Shown one piece after another: positions 17,169 through 25,550 of a stretch of 64,000 bases of DNA. Origin of the DNA: an uncultured Alphaproteobacteria bacterium (GTDB taxonomy: Bacteria > Pseudomonadota > Alphaproteobacteria > RF32 > CAG-239). The notes beneath the pieces were generated by a model. That model was not told the origin of the DNA. It searched no databases and worked only from the letters and a program-made list of their open reading frames with translations. The first letter of the stretch is position 1, and each line of letters begins with the position of its first letter. The stretch covers positions 1 through 64,000 of the forward strand of contig CAKQNT010000007.1 of assembly GCA_934255405.1 (NCBI GenBank), written 5' to 3'. A program made the position numbers and the translations under genes.

Positions 17169-18509
17169 GTGTCTGAATTAACCGACAATATTTTGCAAGA
17201 AGTAGAAAAGCTGGAAACCGCCGCTTATTACGGCAAAGTTACCGGCGTGCAGGGGCTGTTTATCGAGGTCAGCGGCATTCCTTCGGGGCTTTCTATCGGT
17301 GATCGTTGCAATGTTGTTAACAATAACCGCAAAAACGTGGCTTGCGAAGTGGTCAGCTTTAAGGAAGACAAATTATTGCTAATGCCGTACGGCTCGTTGG
17401 AGGGTATCGGACTAGGTTGTCGGGTGGAGGTGGAAGACGCTCATCCGGTGATATATCCGCATCGTTCCTGGCTGGGGCGTATTGTCAACGCTTTTGGCGA
17501 GGCCATAGACGGCAAAGGTCCGCTGATTAAGGGCAATAAGCCTTATTTTATCAAATCTTCTCCGCCGCCGGCGCAATTCCGCGACCGTGTCAAAGGCAAG
17601 GTGGATTTGGGTGTTAAGGCGGTCAACACCTTTCTGACTATTTGCAAAGGACAGCGTATGGGTATTTTTGCCGGTTCCGGCGTCGGCAAATCTACCTTGA
17701 TGTCTATGATGGCCAGACACACCAGCTCCGATGTGTCAATTATCGGGTTGATTGGCGAGCGCGGACGAGAGGCCAAAGAGTTTGTGGAAGATGTTTTAGG
17801 CGCCGAGGGGTTGGAGAAATCAGTTCTGGTCTTGGCAACCTCTGATGAAAGCCCGTTGCTCCGCCGCCAAGCCGCCTACGTGACTATGGCGATTGCCGAA
17901 TATTTTCGTGATGAAAACAAAGATGTCTTATGTATGATGGATTCTATCACCCGTTTTGCCATGGCGCAGCGTGAGATTGCTCTTTCTATCGGCGAGCCTC
18001 CGGCTTCTAAGGGCTATACTCCGAGTGTGTTCTCCGAGCTGCCGCGTTTGCTGGAGCGGGCAGGGCCGGGCTCCGGCAATGGCACAATCACCGGATTGTT
18101 TACGGTTTTGGTTGATGGCGATGATCACAACGAGCCGGTGGCGGACGCTGTGCGCTCCATCTTGGACGGGCATATTGTGTTGGACAGAGCTATTGCCGAG
18201 CGCGGGCGCTATCCGGCTATCAACATCTTGCGCTCAATTTCTCGTACCATGCCCGATTGCGACACCAAAGAGGAGTTTGCGCTGGTTTCTAAGGCTCGCA
18301 AATATATTGCCGCCTATGAAGATATGGCGGAGCTGATTCGCCTTGGCGCCTACAAAAAGGGCTCCAATAAGAATGTTGATGAGGCAATCTTTTATTATCC
18401 CAAAATTGAGGCTTTTTTGTCGCAGGGCAAGCAGGAGCGCTTTACTTTGCCGGAATGCTACGAGTTGTTGGGCAATATTTTGGCGATTCCTTATTCTATG
18501 GAAGTCTGA
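17169..18509 (+). CDS. fliI: Flagellum-specific ATPase FliI
   Basis: A 446-residue F1-beta-like ATPase that powers the flagellar export gate with FliH and FliJ. Walker A is FAGSGVGKSTLMSMM near residue 165-180; the hallmark GLIGERGREAKEFVEDVLG and the DSITRFAMAQREIALSIGEPPASKGYTPSVF segment identify the FliI/T3SS ATPase family. The start is a GTG preceded by AAAGGGG. The next gene is a FliJ-like coiled coil, which favours flagellum over injectisome. The remaining flagellar genes are outside the window. Confidence 0.93.
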   Translation: MSELTDNILQEVEKLETAAYYGKVTGVQGLFIEVSGIPSGLSIGDRCNVVNNNRKNVACEVVSFKEDKLLLMPYGSLEGIGLGCRVEVEDAHPVIYPHRSWLGRIVNAFGEAIDGKGPLIKGNKPYFIKSSPPPAQFRDRVKGKVDLGVKAVNTFLTICKGQRMGIFAGSGVGKSTLMSMMARHTSSDVSIIGLIGERGREAKEFVEDVLGAEGLEKSVLVLATSDESPLLRRQAAYVTMAIAEYFRDENKDVLCMMDSITRFAMAQREIALSIGEPPASKGYTPSVFSELPRLLERAGPGSGNGTITGLFTVLVDGDDHNEPVADAVRSILDGHIVLDRAIAERGRYPAINILRSISRTMPDCDTKEEFALVSKARKYIAAYEDMAELIRLGAYKKGSNKNVDEAIFYYPKIEAFLSQGKQERFTLPECYELLGNILAIPYSMEV

Positions 18510-18514
18510 CTTAA

Positions 18515-18928
18515 ATGAATAAGTCTCTTAAAACCCTGAGCCGGATTCAAAAATTTCAGATTGACGAGCAGCGCAAACTGATGGCAGAAAAGATGAATGA
18601 AGAAACTGCCGTTATGGATAATCTGCGCCAAATGGACGAGCGCTTTGCCGCCGAAAAGGCTTTTGCCGCCCAAAACCCTGCGGTGGGTGATTTTGGCGCC
18701 TATACCAAACGTTATTTGGATTTGCGCCATGCCGAGGAAGAGCATTTGCAACAAATTCGCGCCGAGATTGAGGCGATTCGCGATAAGATATCCGATATGT
18801 TTAAGGAGCAAAAAACTTTTGAAATCGTAGATCGTCAGCGCGCCGCCGCCGAGCGCAAAGAATTAGAACAAAAAGACCAAAAGATGCTTGATGAAATAGG
18901 TACCAATGCTTATATCAAAAAACACTGA
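18515..18928 (+). CDS. fliJ: FliJ-like flagellar export chaperone
   Basis: A 137-residue, highly charged, almost entirely helical protein, as expected for FliJ, the coiled-coil stalk of the flagellar export ATPase. It starts 5 bp after fliI. FliJ is poorly conserved in sequence; the call rests on length, coiled-coil composition (long Glu/Lys/Arg/Ala heptads over residues 10-125) and position directly after fliI. Confidence 0.78.
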   Translation: MNKSLKTLSRIQKFQIDEQRKLMAEKMNEETAVMDNLRQMDERFAAEKAFAAQNPAVGDFGAYTKRYLDLRHAEEEHLQQIRAEIEAIRDKISDMFKEQKTFEIVDRQRAAAERKELEQKDQKMLDEIGTNAYIKKH

Positions 18929-18948
18929 CAACTGCAAAGGAGAACGCT

Positions 18949-19524
18949 ATGTTTGAGATGATTGAACTTCCATATCCGATTGATGCGCTTGAACCATATA
19001 TTTCTAAAAACACGCTGGAATTTCATTATGGCAAGCACTACAAAACCTATCTGGACAATCTCAATAAGCTTGTGGTCGGCACGGAATATGAGGCTATGAC
19101 TTTGGAGGAGATTGTGCGCCAAACCTATGGCAAGCCGGATAAACAGGCGATTTTTAACAATGCCGCGCAGTCGCTGAATCACCAAATGTTTTGGCACGCG
19201 CTCAAGCCCAATGGCGGCGGAGAGCCCAAAGGTAAGCTTGCAGAGCTCATAAACAAGCAGTTTGGCTCGTATGATGAATTTTGTCAGCAGTTCAAAACTG
19301 CCGCTCTGAGCCAGTTTGGCAGCGGTTGGGCATGGTTGGTGCAAGACGGCGATAAATTGGAAATCATCAAAACCGCCAACGCCGATACTCCGGTTGCTCA
19401 GGGCAAAAAGGTCATCACCGTGCTTGATGTCTGGGAGCATTCTTATTATTTGGATTATCAGAATCGCCGCGGCGACTATATTGATGAATTTTTGGATTAT
19501 CTCCTCAATTGGCCGGAGATTTAG
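18949..19524 (+). CDS. sodB: Iron superoxide dismutase
   Basis: A 191-residue Fe/Mn superoxide dismutase, cytoplasmic. Metal ligands are visible: His26 in EFHYGKHYKTYL, His in NHQMFWHALKP, and Asp/His in DVWEHSYYLDY. FGSGWAWLV and the FWHAL context fit the Fe-type more than the Mn-type. AAAGGAGAACGCT precedes the ATG, and a strong terminator follows. Confidence 0.95.
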   Translation: MFEMIELPYPIDALEPYISKNTLEFHYGKHYKTYLDNLNKLVVGTEYEAMTLEEIVRQTYGKPDKQAIFNNAAQSLNHQMFWHALKPNGGGEPKGKLAELINKQFGSYDEFCQQFKTAALSQFGSGWAWLVQDGDKLEIIKTANADTPVAQGKKVITVLDVWEHSYYLDYQNRRGDYIDEFLDYLLNWPEI

Positions 19525-19542
19525 CCCGAATTTAAAAACGCA

Positions 19543-19578
19543 AAAGCGCTTCTTTTGACAGAAGCGCTTTGTTTGTAT
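19543..19578 (+). terminator. Terminator after sodB
   Basis: AAAGCGCTTC (19543-19552) pairs perfectly with GAAGCGCTTT (19561-19570), followed by GTTTGT. The T-tract is interrupted. Confidence 0.75.
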
Positions 19579-19588
19579 GTTTGGGTTG

Positions 19589-19786
19589 TTATTCAAAATA
19601 CCCGTTGCGAGCACGCAGCCAGCGCAGACCCAGCAGAGCCAAGCCAACCCAGGCACAGCATCCTGATACACCAAATGCTATGTTCATGCATATTGCATTT
19701 CTTAGCATAGCAGAAACCCAGAACACCATAATCCCCAGCGCCGCAATCATCAAGAATGCAAACGCAAATTTCTCAATCTTTCTCAT
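19589..19786 (-). CDS. Small two-segment membrane protein
   Basis: A predicted 65-residue protein (ATG at 19786) with two hydrophobic segments, about residues 8-26 and 32-52, and basic ends (MRKIEKF and LRWLRARNGYFE). No convincing ribosome binding site precedes it, and a plus-strand frame overlaps. The hydrophobic pattern is the main support. Function is unknown. Confidence 0.45.
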   Translation of the reverse strand: MRKIEKFAFAFLMIAALGIMVFWVSAMLRNAICMNIAFGVSGCCAWVGLALLGLRWLRARNGYFE

Positions 19787-19892
19787 AACCAAAAAAATTA
19801 AATTAGTAATCTATTTATCACTAACCAATATAACACAAATTTAAGCTTATTCCAAGCAAAATTTTAAATTCTAATTTATTTATTGCAAAGCA

Positions 19893-19960
19893 GTTGCGTG
19901 AGCGGTGATAGCCGTGAGAAGCAATCCATCTTTATCTCAAGGCAAAAAATGATTGCTTGG
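19893..19960. repeat. Palindromic dispersed repeat, diverged copy
   Basis: Matches 119-184 of the full copy: GTTGCGTGAGCGGTGATAGC, then GAAGCAATCCATC and ATGATTGCTTGG. One arm has a mismatch, so the 12-bp inner stem is imperfect. It is followed at 19971-20016 by a stretch (ACCCCTGCCTTAGTCC to GAGGGTGCAAC) similar to the MITE-like element at 41192-41297. Confidence 0.7.
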
Positions 19961-20020
19961 CAATAATATTACCCCTGCCTTAGTCCTTTCCCGTTAAGGG
20001 GAAGTGAAGAGGGTGCAACA

Positions 20021-20045
20021 AAAAACCTCCCTAGGGGAGGTTTTT
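20021..20045. terminator. Terminator-like hairpin beside tRNA-Ser
   Basis: AAAAACCTCCC-TAG-GGGAGGTTTTT, a perfect 11-bp stem with a three-base loop, just downstream of the leftward tRNA-Ser gene; A and T tracts flank it on both sides. Confidence 0.85.
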
Positions 20046-20050
20046 ATCAT

Positions 20051-20142
20051 TGGCGGATGAGGAGGGATTTGAACCCCCGATACAGGTCACCCCGTATACA
20101 CGATTTCGAGTCGCGCGCATTCAGCCTCTCTGCCACTCATCC
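20051..20142 (-). tRNA. tRNA-Ser (anticodon CGA)
   Basis: A 92-nt tRNA with encoded CCA. The acceptor arms are GGATGAG and CTCATCC, the anticodon loop is CTCGAAA giving CGA (reads UCG), a long variable arm typical of tRNA-Ser is present, and the T arm reads GGGGGTTCAAATCCCTCC. Confidence 0.95.
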
Positions 20143-20309
20143 AGTATGTGTTTATTACTCTAAAATAATTATTGTCTCACCAACCGTCAATGCGCGCTCT
20201 ACGGGCTGCGCCCTCTCGCGCTTAATTGGCTCATCCATTCTCCGAATGGCTATCGCCTTATCTATTAAATGTTTTCTTTATAATTTGCAAGTATAATTTT
20301 TGTTCTTTG

Positions 20310-20684
20310 CTATCTCTCATTTTCGGGGCGGTAGCGAACATATTCTTTATCCGCCATCGGTCTAATAAAAAATCCCACCGCATCAAGTTCTTTTTGCATA
20401 TCTTCTGAATAAATGCGATTGAGGCGGATCATAACTTCTTCTTTGTTGTCATAGCCCAAGGCTTGCGGGGTGAGGGCGTCTACCAAATCGCTGAAATTGT
20501 CAAAAATTGCAATTCCCGTAACCTCGCAGTCCAGTTCCTCGCCGGTTGAGGAGTTGTGCATTTCCAAGACATCGTGCAGTTTAATCTGTTGGGCTTTTTT
20601 ATCCAGCAGGTGCACCCCGATTTTGCGGTTTCCGCTTTTAATTTTATTAAACGAAAATTCATGAACCAGCATTGAATATTTCAT
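20310..20684 (-). CDS. ASCH/PUA-like domain protein
   Basis: A 124-residue protein with an ASCH-like fold: IKLHDVLEMHNSS is the loop before the core strand, and CEVTGIAIFDNFSDLVDAL matches the ASCH signature in which a regulatory-looking strand is followed by FxxFxDLxxAL. ASCH proteins bind RNA or nucleosides and a few hydrolyse N4-acetylcytidine. TAGGAGAGCAC precedes the ATG. It is transcribed alone. Confidence 0.75.
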   Translation of the reverse strand: MKYSMLVHEFSFNKIKSGNRKIGVHLLDKKAQQIKLHDVLEMHNSSTGEELDCEVTGIAIFDNFSDLVDALTPQALGYDNKEEVMIRLNRIYSEDMQKELDAVGFFIRPMADKEYVRYRPENER

Positions 20685-20736
20685 TGTGCTCTCCTAGTCT
20701 GTCCTGCTGGCATTATAGCAAGAAAATTGCAAAAGT

Positions 20737-21606
20737 CTACAATCTCTCTGTCAAAAGCAGCGCCGCGCCGAGCATTCCGGCATTATTCTCAAATTTTGCC
20801 TGCTTAAGCGCAAAAGGCTGGGTCAGAATCTCGCTGTTTGCCTGTTTGTTGAGTTTTTCATATTCAACAAACTGCGCCATTGAGCCGGAGAGCACCACCA
20901 CCTCGGGGTCAAACAAATTTCCCACCATAACCAAAGCGTTTTCCAAACAGCTTTGCCAGTGGTCAAACGCCGCCCGCGCTTTCTGATTTCCATCTTTGAT
21001 TCCGCGGATAACATCATAGCTGGTTGAATCCGGTGACATATAAATTTTGGCATCGGTAGTCAAGGCGTTGCCGGAAACATAGGTTTCCAAACAGTCATAC
21101 ATTCCGCAACCGCACTTACGCTCGTGTCCGCTGTCAAAGCGCACGTGCATTTCTCCTGCCGAACCGGATTTTCCTTTTAGCAATCTCCCGTTAACAATAA
21201 TTCCTGCGCCCACGCCGGTCCCGAGAGTAAGCACAATCGCGTCTTTGGTTCCCTGAGCGGCGCCGAGCTTAAACTCTGCCCAAGCTGCGGCATTTGCGTC
21301 ATTTTCCAACAAAATCGGTTTGCCGGTCAAAGACAAAAAGTCCAGCTGATCATATCCCTCCGGCAGGTTGCCGGTGCGCCCGATTATTTTGGTGTTCTCA
21401 TTGTTGATGGGGCCGGCGGTAGCAATCGCCACGCCGTCAATCTCGTCTTCAGAGCCCTTGATTACCGTTTTTAATAGTTCATATATGCCGGCTGAAGTTT
21501 TTGGCGTGGTTACTTTGATAATTTCGTTGGTAAATTCGCCTTTTTCATTGATGATTGCATACGCGATTTTGGTTCCGCCAATATCAAATGCCAAAACTTT
21601 TTTCAT
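20737..21606 (-). CDS. ROK family sugar kinase
   Basis: A 289-residue ROK protein, probably a glucokinase or N-acetylhexosamine kinase. The ATP-binding start AFDIGGTKIAYAI, the sugar-side TLGTGVGAGIIVNG, the catalytic Asp in ENDANAAAW, and the zinc motif CGCGMYDCLETYVSG are present; the usual Gly before the third motif Cys is Asp here. There is no N-terminal DNA-binding domain, so it is an enzyme rather than a repressor. The exact sugar cannot be read from the sequence. Confidence 0.88.
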   Translation of the reverse strand: MKKVLAFDIGGTKIAYAIINEKGEFTNEIIKVTTPKTSAGIYELLKTVIKGSEDEIDGVAIATAGPINNENTKIIGRTGNLPEGYDQLDFLSLTGKPILLENDANAAAWAEFKLGAAQGTKDAIVLTLGTGVGAGIIVNGRLLKGKSGSAGEMHVRFDSGHERKCGCGMYDCLETYVSGNALTTDAKIYMSPDSTSYDVIRGIKDGNQKARAAFDHWQSCLENALVMVGNLFDPEVVVLSGSMAQFVEYEKLNKQANSEILTQPFALKQAKFENNAGMLGAALLLTERL

Positions 21607-21684
21607 TTTTCACCTCTATATAAGATATAATCATAAATTATTATAATCATATCTTATATTTACTAAAAAAGTTTGAAAGACTGA

Positions 21685-22233
21685 TTATTTTTGTTTGGCA
21701 AACCATTCTTCAGATTTTTGTTTGGTGTTAATTCGCCACAAATAATCAAAATGGGTCTGATAACTTTGCACCGCCTCTTTGTTGCGAATAAAAAACACGC
21801 AGTTTTCGCTGTTTTTTTCCGAGGCGTGGTTTGTCCAGTTATAAGAGCCGGTGGTTGCCTTATTGGCGTCAAAAACCGCAAACTTGTTGTGTTCTATTTT
21901 GTTTTTGCTGTGCACCCTGATGTTGATTCCCTGACGATGCAGATATTTTACTTTTGAAGCTTTGCCCGCCGCCTGCAGCCGATCCGTCAAAATCCTGATT
22001 TTTACGCCTCGTTTATCTGCTTTCAGCAATGCGTCGATTATTTGTTTGTTGTTGATTGAATATACTGCAACATCAATCGTGCTTTTTGCGCCGTCTATCA
22101 GTCTGACAATTTTGTTTTCACATTCTCGCGACGGCGTGAATTTTATTTCAATTTTGGCCAGTGCGGCAGAGCACATTGCTGTTGCCGCCATAAATATAAC
22201 CGCGCACTGTAGACTTATTTTGCTGTATTTCAT
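21685..22233 (-). CDS. Secreted phospholipase D-family nuclease
   Basis: A 182-residue single-HKD protein with a signal peptide (residues 1-25, cleavage after ALA). The catalytic motif is HNKFAVFDANKATTGSYNWT (His-x-Lys-x4-Asp, then Gly-Ser). One HKD per chain and this size match the Nuc-type endonucleases that work as dimers in the periplasm. Phospholipase activity is the alternative. It stands alone with a divergent spacer to the next gene. Confidence 0.88.
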   Translation of the reverse strand: MKYSKISLQCAVIFMAATAMCSAALAKIEIKFTPSRECENKIVRLIDGAKSTIDVAVYSINNKQIIDALLKADKRGVKIRILTDRLQAAGKASKVKYLHRQGINIRVHSKNKIEHNKFAVFDANKATTGSYNWTNHASEKNSENCVFFIRNKEAVQSYQTHFDYLWRINTKQKSEEWFAKQK

Positions 22234-22342
22234 TCTGTTGTCACAATCAAAAATTGCTAATATTGCATATATTATAATTAAAAGATTTTAATTATTCAAC
22301 TAAAAAGCTATTTATAAAAAGTTAAATTTTAGACAAAATATC

Positions 22343-22371
22343 TTTACAAAGGCGCTACATTGTGGTATGTT
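22343..22371 (+). promoter_or_regulatory. Promoter for the 22410 gene
   Basis: TTTACA (22343-22348), 17-nt spacer, TATGTT (22366-22371), ending 38 bp before the ATG. Confidence 0.5.
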
Positions 22372-22409
22372 ATCAATAGTTAACGTATTATAAATTAAAA
22401 ATTATCATT

Positions 22410-22931
22410 ATGAATAAAAAAGAAATTTTTGGCCTTTTTGAGGCCATCACTACCTCAGGTCAGAACATCTTCGTCAATGACTTTGACGGTTGGGGAGAAC
22501 GTGCGGAGATTCCAAGTTATGAGTTTATTTCCGCGATGGAAGGTAACGGTGTAAAAAGCCATGCCACAGATGAGGAATATATTCCGCAATATCGCACCAT
22601 CCGCCGTGGCAATCACCTCAAGGTTCAGCTCCGTCAAGATGGACAGCTCATCAAGCGGTTTATCTTGGGCGAGCTTTTCCCCGATAACCACGTGGTCATT
22701 GTGACAAGTGGCGAGGCGCTCCGCTGGTTCGCACCAATCTTTGCTCTCAGATCAGAGCTAATAGATTGGCTGATGCTGGTGCATGAGTATTGCATTCTGC
22801 GCCAGAATCAAGGCAACCCCGTTCCATGGTATTGGGAGGAGGAGATGGTGGAACTGGCGAAGTTCTTCTATCGGAACAACCCCGATAAGGAGAACGACAA
22901 AAGTATCTATGACTATCTTACAGATATCTAG
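22410..22931 (+). CDS. Hypothetical protein, single-gene transcript
   Basis: A 173-residue soluble protein that I do not recognise. It is acidic and aromatic-rich (many Trp, Tyr, Phe), with a helical centre containing WLMLVHEYCILRQ and ending NDKSIYDYLTDI. It has its own promoter and a strong terminator. GC content and codon use look ordinary for the window. Confidence 0.7.
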   Translation: MNKKEIFGLFEAITTSGQNIFVNDFDGWGERAEIPSYEFISAMEGNGVKSHATDEEYIPQYRTIRRGNHLKVQLRQDGQLIKRFILGELFPDNHVVIVTSGEALRWFAPIFALRSELIDWLMLVHEYCILRQNQGNPVPWYWEEEMVELAKFFYRNNPDKENDKSIYDYLTDI

Positions 22932-22951
22932 ATCCTTTGTCTCAACAAAAT

Positions 22952-22986
22952 AACGCTGACAGTTCAAAACTGCCAGCGTTTTTTTA
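22952..22986 (+). terminator. Terminator after the 22410 gene
   Basis: AACGCTG and CAGCGTT (22952-22958, 22974-22980) extend through ACAGTT/AACTGC, followed by TTTTTT. Confidence 0.85.
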
Positions 22987-23116
22987 TTATACGCATACAC
23001 TTTTTGCATAGGTGTTTATATACCTGTTAAAGATATGCGGCTCCGGTTTGACAAAACAAGTTCTATATAATAAAAACAATCCATTCTATATTTTATATTT
23101 AGGCGTCTTTGTTGGT

Positions 23117-24577
23117 ATGAAAAATTTACTAAAGAACAATTTTATTACTTTTTTGGCAGTCCACTTTGTTGTTTGGTGCTGTGTTCCTCTGTTGCGCGCC
23201 AGTTTGCCCATGGATAGCATAGAGGCGGTTATATGGGGGCAATACTGCGGTTGGGGAACCAACAAGCATCCGCCGCTTTCCGGTTTTCCGGCGGCGTGGT
23301 TTTATGATTGGTTTGGCAATGCCGGAATATATATATTGAGCCAAGTATGCGTTTTGCTTGGGTTTATCTATATCTACAAGCTCGCCAAGTGCTTTTTGGA
23401 AGAAAAAAAAGCGGTGTTGGCGGTGATGATGCTGGAGGGCGTGATTTATTACGGCTTCAGTTCTATGGAATATAATGTCAATGTGTTGTCATTGGCATTG
23501 TGGCCGGCAACCGTTTATTACTTTTATCTGGCATTGCAAGATAAAAAATGGTCGCATTGGGCTCTCACCGGTCTGTTTGCCGGACTAAATGTTTTGAACA
23601 AATATGTCAGCGGTGTGTTGTTGCTGTGTATGGCGGCATATATGTTATTTACGCCGCAGGGGCGCGCCAGGTTCAAAACCTTTGGTCCGTATCTTACTTT
23701 TGCGGTTTTTATGGCGGTTGTGGCGCCGCATTTGTTCTGGCTTTATGAATATGATTTTTTTGTTCTCGATTATTTCAACGCCCGCACCGCTCCGGTGAGC
23801 ACTGATACAATGTGGCAAGAGGTTGCCAAACATTTTTATTTTCCGCTCAAGTTTTTGCTGGCTCAAGCGTTGTTTGCGCTATTGGCATTAGTCATATATT
23901 TTGCGGCTTATGGCAAGGCAGAAAATACCTCGCAAAAAATCACTCCTCAAGCGCTTCGTTTTTTGAAGTATATGGGAGTGTTGCCGGTTTTGGTTTTTGT
24001 CGCGGTTGCTTTTATTTTTGGTATAAAGATGAAAAGCATGTGGGGATTTCCGGTAATGTATATGCTGGGGATTTTGTTGTTTGTGTATTATCCGTTTCGG
24101 CTAACCGAGCGATTGTATCACAATATGCTTAAATCGGTTTATGCCGTTATGGCGTTGCTGGCTTTTGTCGCAATAATAATTATTGTTTTTGGCAAAAGTG
24201 AAAAATTCAATTTTGTCGGAGCGGAGTTTGCCGAGAATATGAATGAGATTTGGCGGCAACAAACCGGTCGTGATTTAGATTATGTCGGCGGAGAGATTTG
24301 GTATATCTCCAATGTCGCACTCTATGGAAAACATCACCCCAAGCCGGTGGCGGAAATGAATCCCAGCTATAATCCGTGGTTTTCGGCACAAGATATTGCC
24401 CAAAAAGGCGCGTTGGTTGTTTTTTCATCAAAAAATCGAATTTTTGAATTGCAAGAGACATACCCCAATATTAGCAAACCGTACGAATATAAGCTTGAAA
24501 TTAAAAACAAAGCGGGTAGGATAGAGAACAAAACAATTTATTATGGTTTCTTAAACCCAGAGGAAAACAATGACTAA
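23117..24577 (+). CDS. ArnT-like GT39 glycosyltransferase
   Basis: A 486-residue integral membrane protein with about ten hydrophobic segments, of the GT39/PMT clan. The N-terminal loop has SLPMDSIEAVIWGQYCGWG and NKHPPLSGFP, which match the acidic catalytic region and the KHPPL motif of ArnT and related polyprenyl-phosphate-sugar transferases. I start at the ATG at 23117 because the first 35 residues of the longer frame (from 23012) look unrelated. The next gene overlaps its stop. In this cluster it probably moves a polyprenyl-linked hexosamine onto lipid A or another surface lipid. Confidence 0.82.
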   Translation: MKNLLKNNFITFLAVHFVVWCCVPLLRASLPMDSIEAVIWGQYCGWGTNKHPPLSGFPAAWFYDWFGNAGIYILSQVCVLLGFIYIYKLAKCFLEEKKAVLAVMMLEGVIYYGFSSMEYNVNVLSLALWPATVYYFYLALQDKKWSHWALTGLFAGLNVLNKYVSGVLLLCMAAYMLFTPQGRARFKTFGPYLTFAVFMAVVAPHLFWLYEYDFFVLDYFNARTAPVSTDTMWQEVAKHFYFPLKFLLAQALFALLALVIYFAAYGKAENTSQKITPQALRFLKYMGVLPVLVFVAVAFIFGIKMKSMWGFPVMYMLGILLFVYYPFRLTERLYHNMLKSVYAVMALLAFVAIIIIVFGKSEKFNFVGAEFAENMNEIWRQQTGRDLDYVGGEIWYISNVALYGKHHPKPVAEMNPSYNPWFSAQDIAQKGALVVFSSKNRIFELQETYPNISKPYEYKLEIKNKAGRIENKTIYYGFLNPEENND

Positions 24578-25550
24578 ATCATCAGTAAGTATTGTGGTGT
24601 CTGCCTACAACGAAGAGGGAAATATAGAGCCCTTATATAAGGAATTGCAAAAGGTTCTTTCTACCATCAAACTGGATAAAAAAGAAATTATTTTTGTAGA
24701 CGACGGAAGTTCGGATCAAACTTATGAAAAGTGCAAAGCACTGCAGCAAAAAGACGCTGGTGTAAAGATTGTCCATCTTAAACGTAATTTTGGTCATGAA
24801 ATCGCTATGACCGCCGGTATGGACTATTCCTCCGGAGATGCGGTGATTTTTATGGATGCAGATTTGCAACATCCGCCGCTTTATATCAAGCAGATGATAG
24901 AAGAGTGGCAAAACGGCATGGATATTGTCCTGACCAGACGAGTAGACAATGTTGACACTTCAGCGTTTTACAAATTCTGCGCCAAGAGTTTTTATAAAAT
25001 TCTCAATATGCTTTCAGATACAAAAATTCCCGAAAAAACTCCGGATTTTAGGCTGATTGACCGTAAATATGTAGATTTTTTGAAAAACTTTAACGAGCAA
25101 GACCGCCTGTTTCGCGGATTGTTGAGCTGGATTATGCCGCATGACAAGGTCAAAGTTATTGACTTTGTGGCGCCGGAACGCTTGAGCGGGCAGTCAAAAT
25201 ATAATTTTAGCAAAAGTTTGCAACTGGCTCTAAACTCGATTGTGCAGTTTTCGGTCAAGCCGTTGCGTTTTTCTGCATATTTTGGGATGTTTTCGGCATT
25301 TGTTGCCGGCTTGCTGGGCTTATATGTTATTGGCGAGCACTTTGTTCTTCATCGTCCGACCCCCGGCTATGCTACCATCATGACAACGGTGATTTTTTTG
25401 GGTTCGGTTCAGCTGATTGTTTTGGGGATTATTGGCGAATATATCGGCAAGATTCACATGGAAGTAAAAAAACGTCCGCTATATATGGCAGATTTTGAAA
25501 CCGGAGAAGATATAAAAAAGGTTGTCCGCAATGGTAAAAAAGATATTTAA
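24570..25550 (+). CDS. Polyprenyl-phosphate glycosyltransferase (GT2, ArnC/FlmF2-like)
   Basis: A 326-residue GT2 enzyme that makes undecaprenyl-phosphate-sugar. The GT-A core shows SIVVSAYNEEGNIEPLY, IIFVDDGSSDQTYE and the metal motif FMDADLQHPP near residue 90, and RGLLSWIMPH plus RLSGQSKYN further on; two membrane segments follow (about 230-255 and 268-293). ATG overlaps the end of the GT39 gene by 8 bp. Its donor sugar is unknown, but the following N-deacetylase suggests an N-acetylhexosamine. Confidence 0.9.
   Translation: MTKSSVSIVVSAYNEEGNIEPLYKELQKVLSTIKLDKKEIIFVDDGSSDQTYEKCKALQQKDAGVKIVHLKRNFGHEIAMTAGMDYSSGDAVIFMDADLQHPPLYIKQMIEEWQNGMDIVLTRRVDNVDTSAFYKFCAKSFYKILNMLSDTKIPEKTPDFRLIDRKYVDFLKNFNEQDRLFRGLLSWIMPHDKVKVIDFVAPERLSGQSKYNFSKSLQLALNSIVQFSVKPLRFSAYFGMFSAFVAGLLGLYVIGEHFVLHRPTPGYATIMTTVIFLGSVQLIVLGIIGEYIGKIHMEVKKRPLYMADFETGEDIKKVVRNGKKDI

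Noticed and set aside
18910..19674. A 254-residue minus-strand frame
   Set aside because: It is antisense to sodB, which has all metal ligands and an excellent binding site; the shadow frame has no family match.
22343..22371. A sigma54 promoter near fliI or the 22410 gene
   Set aside because: No TGGC-N8-TGC element with correct spacing was seen; sigma70-like boxes fit better.
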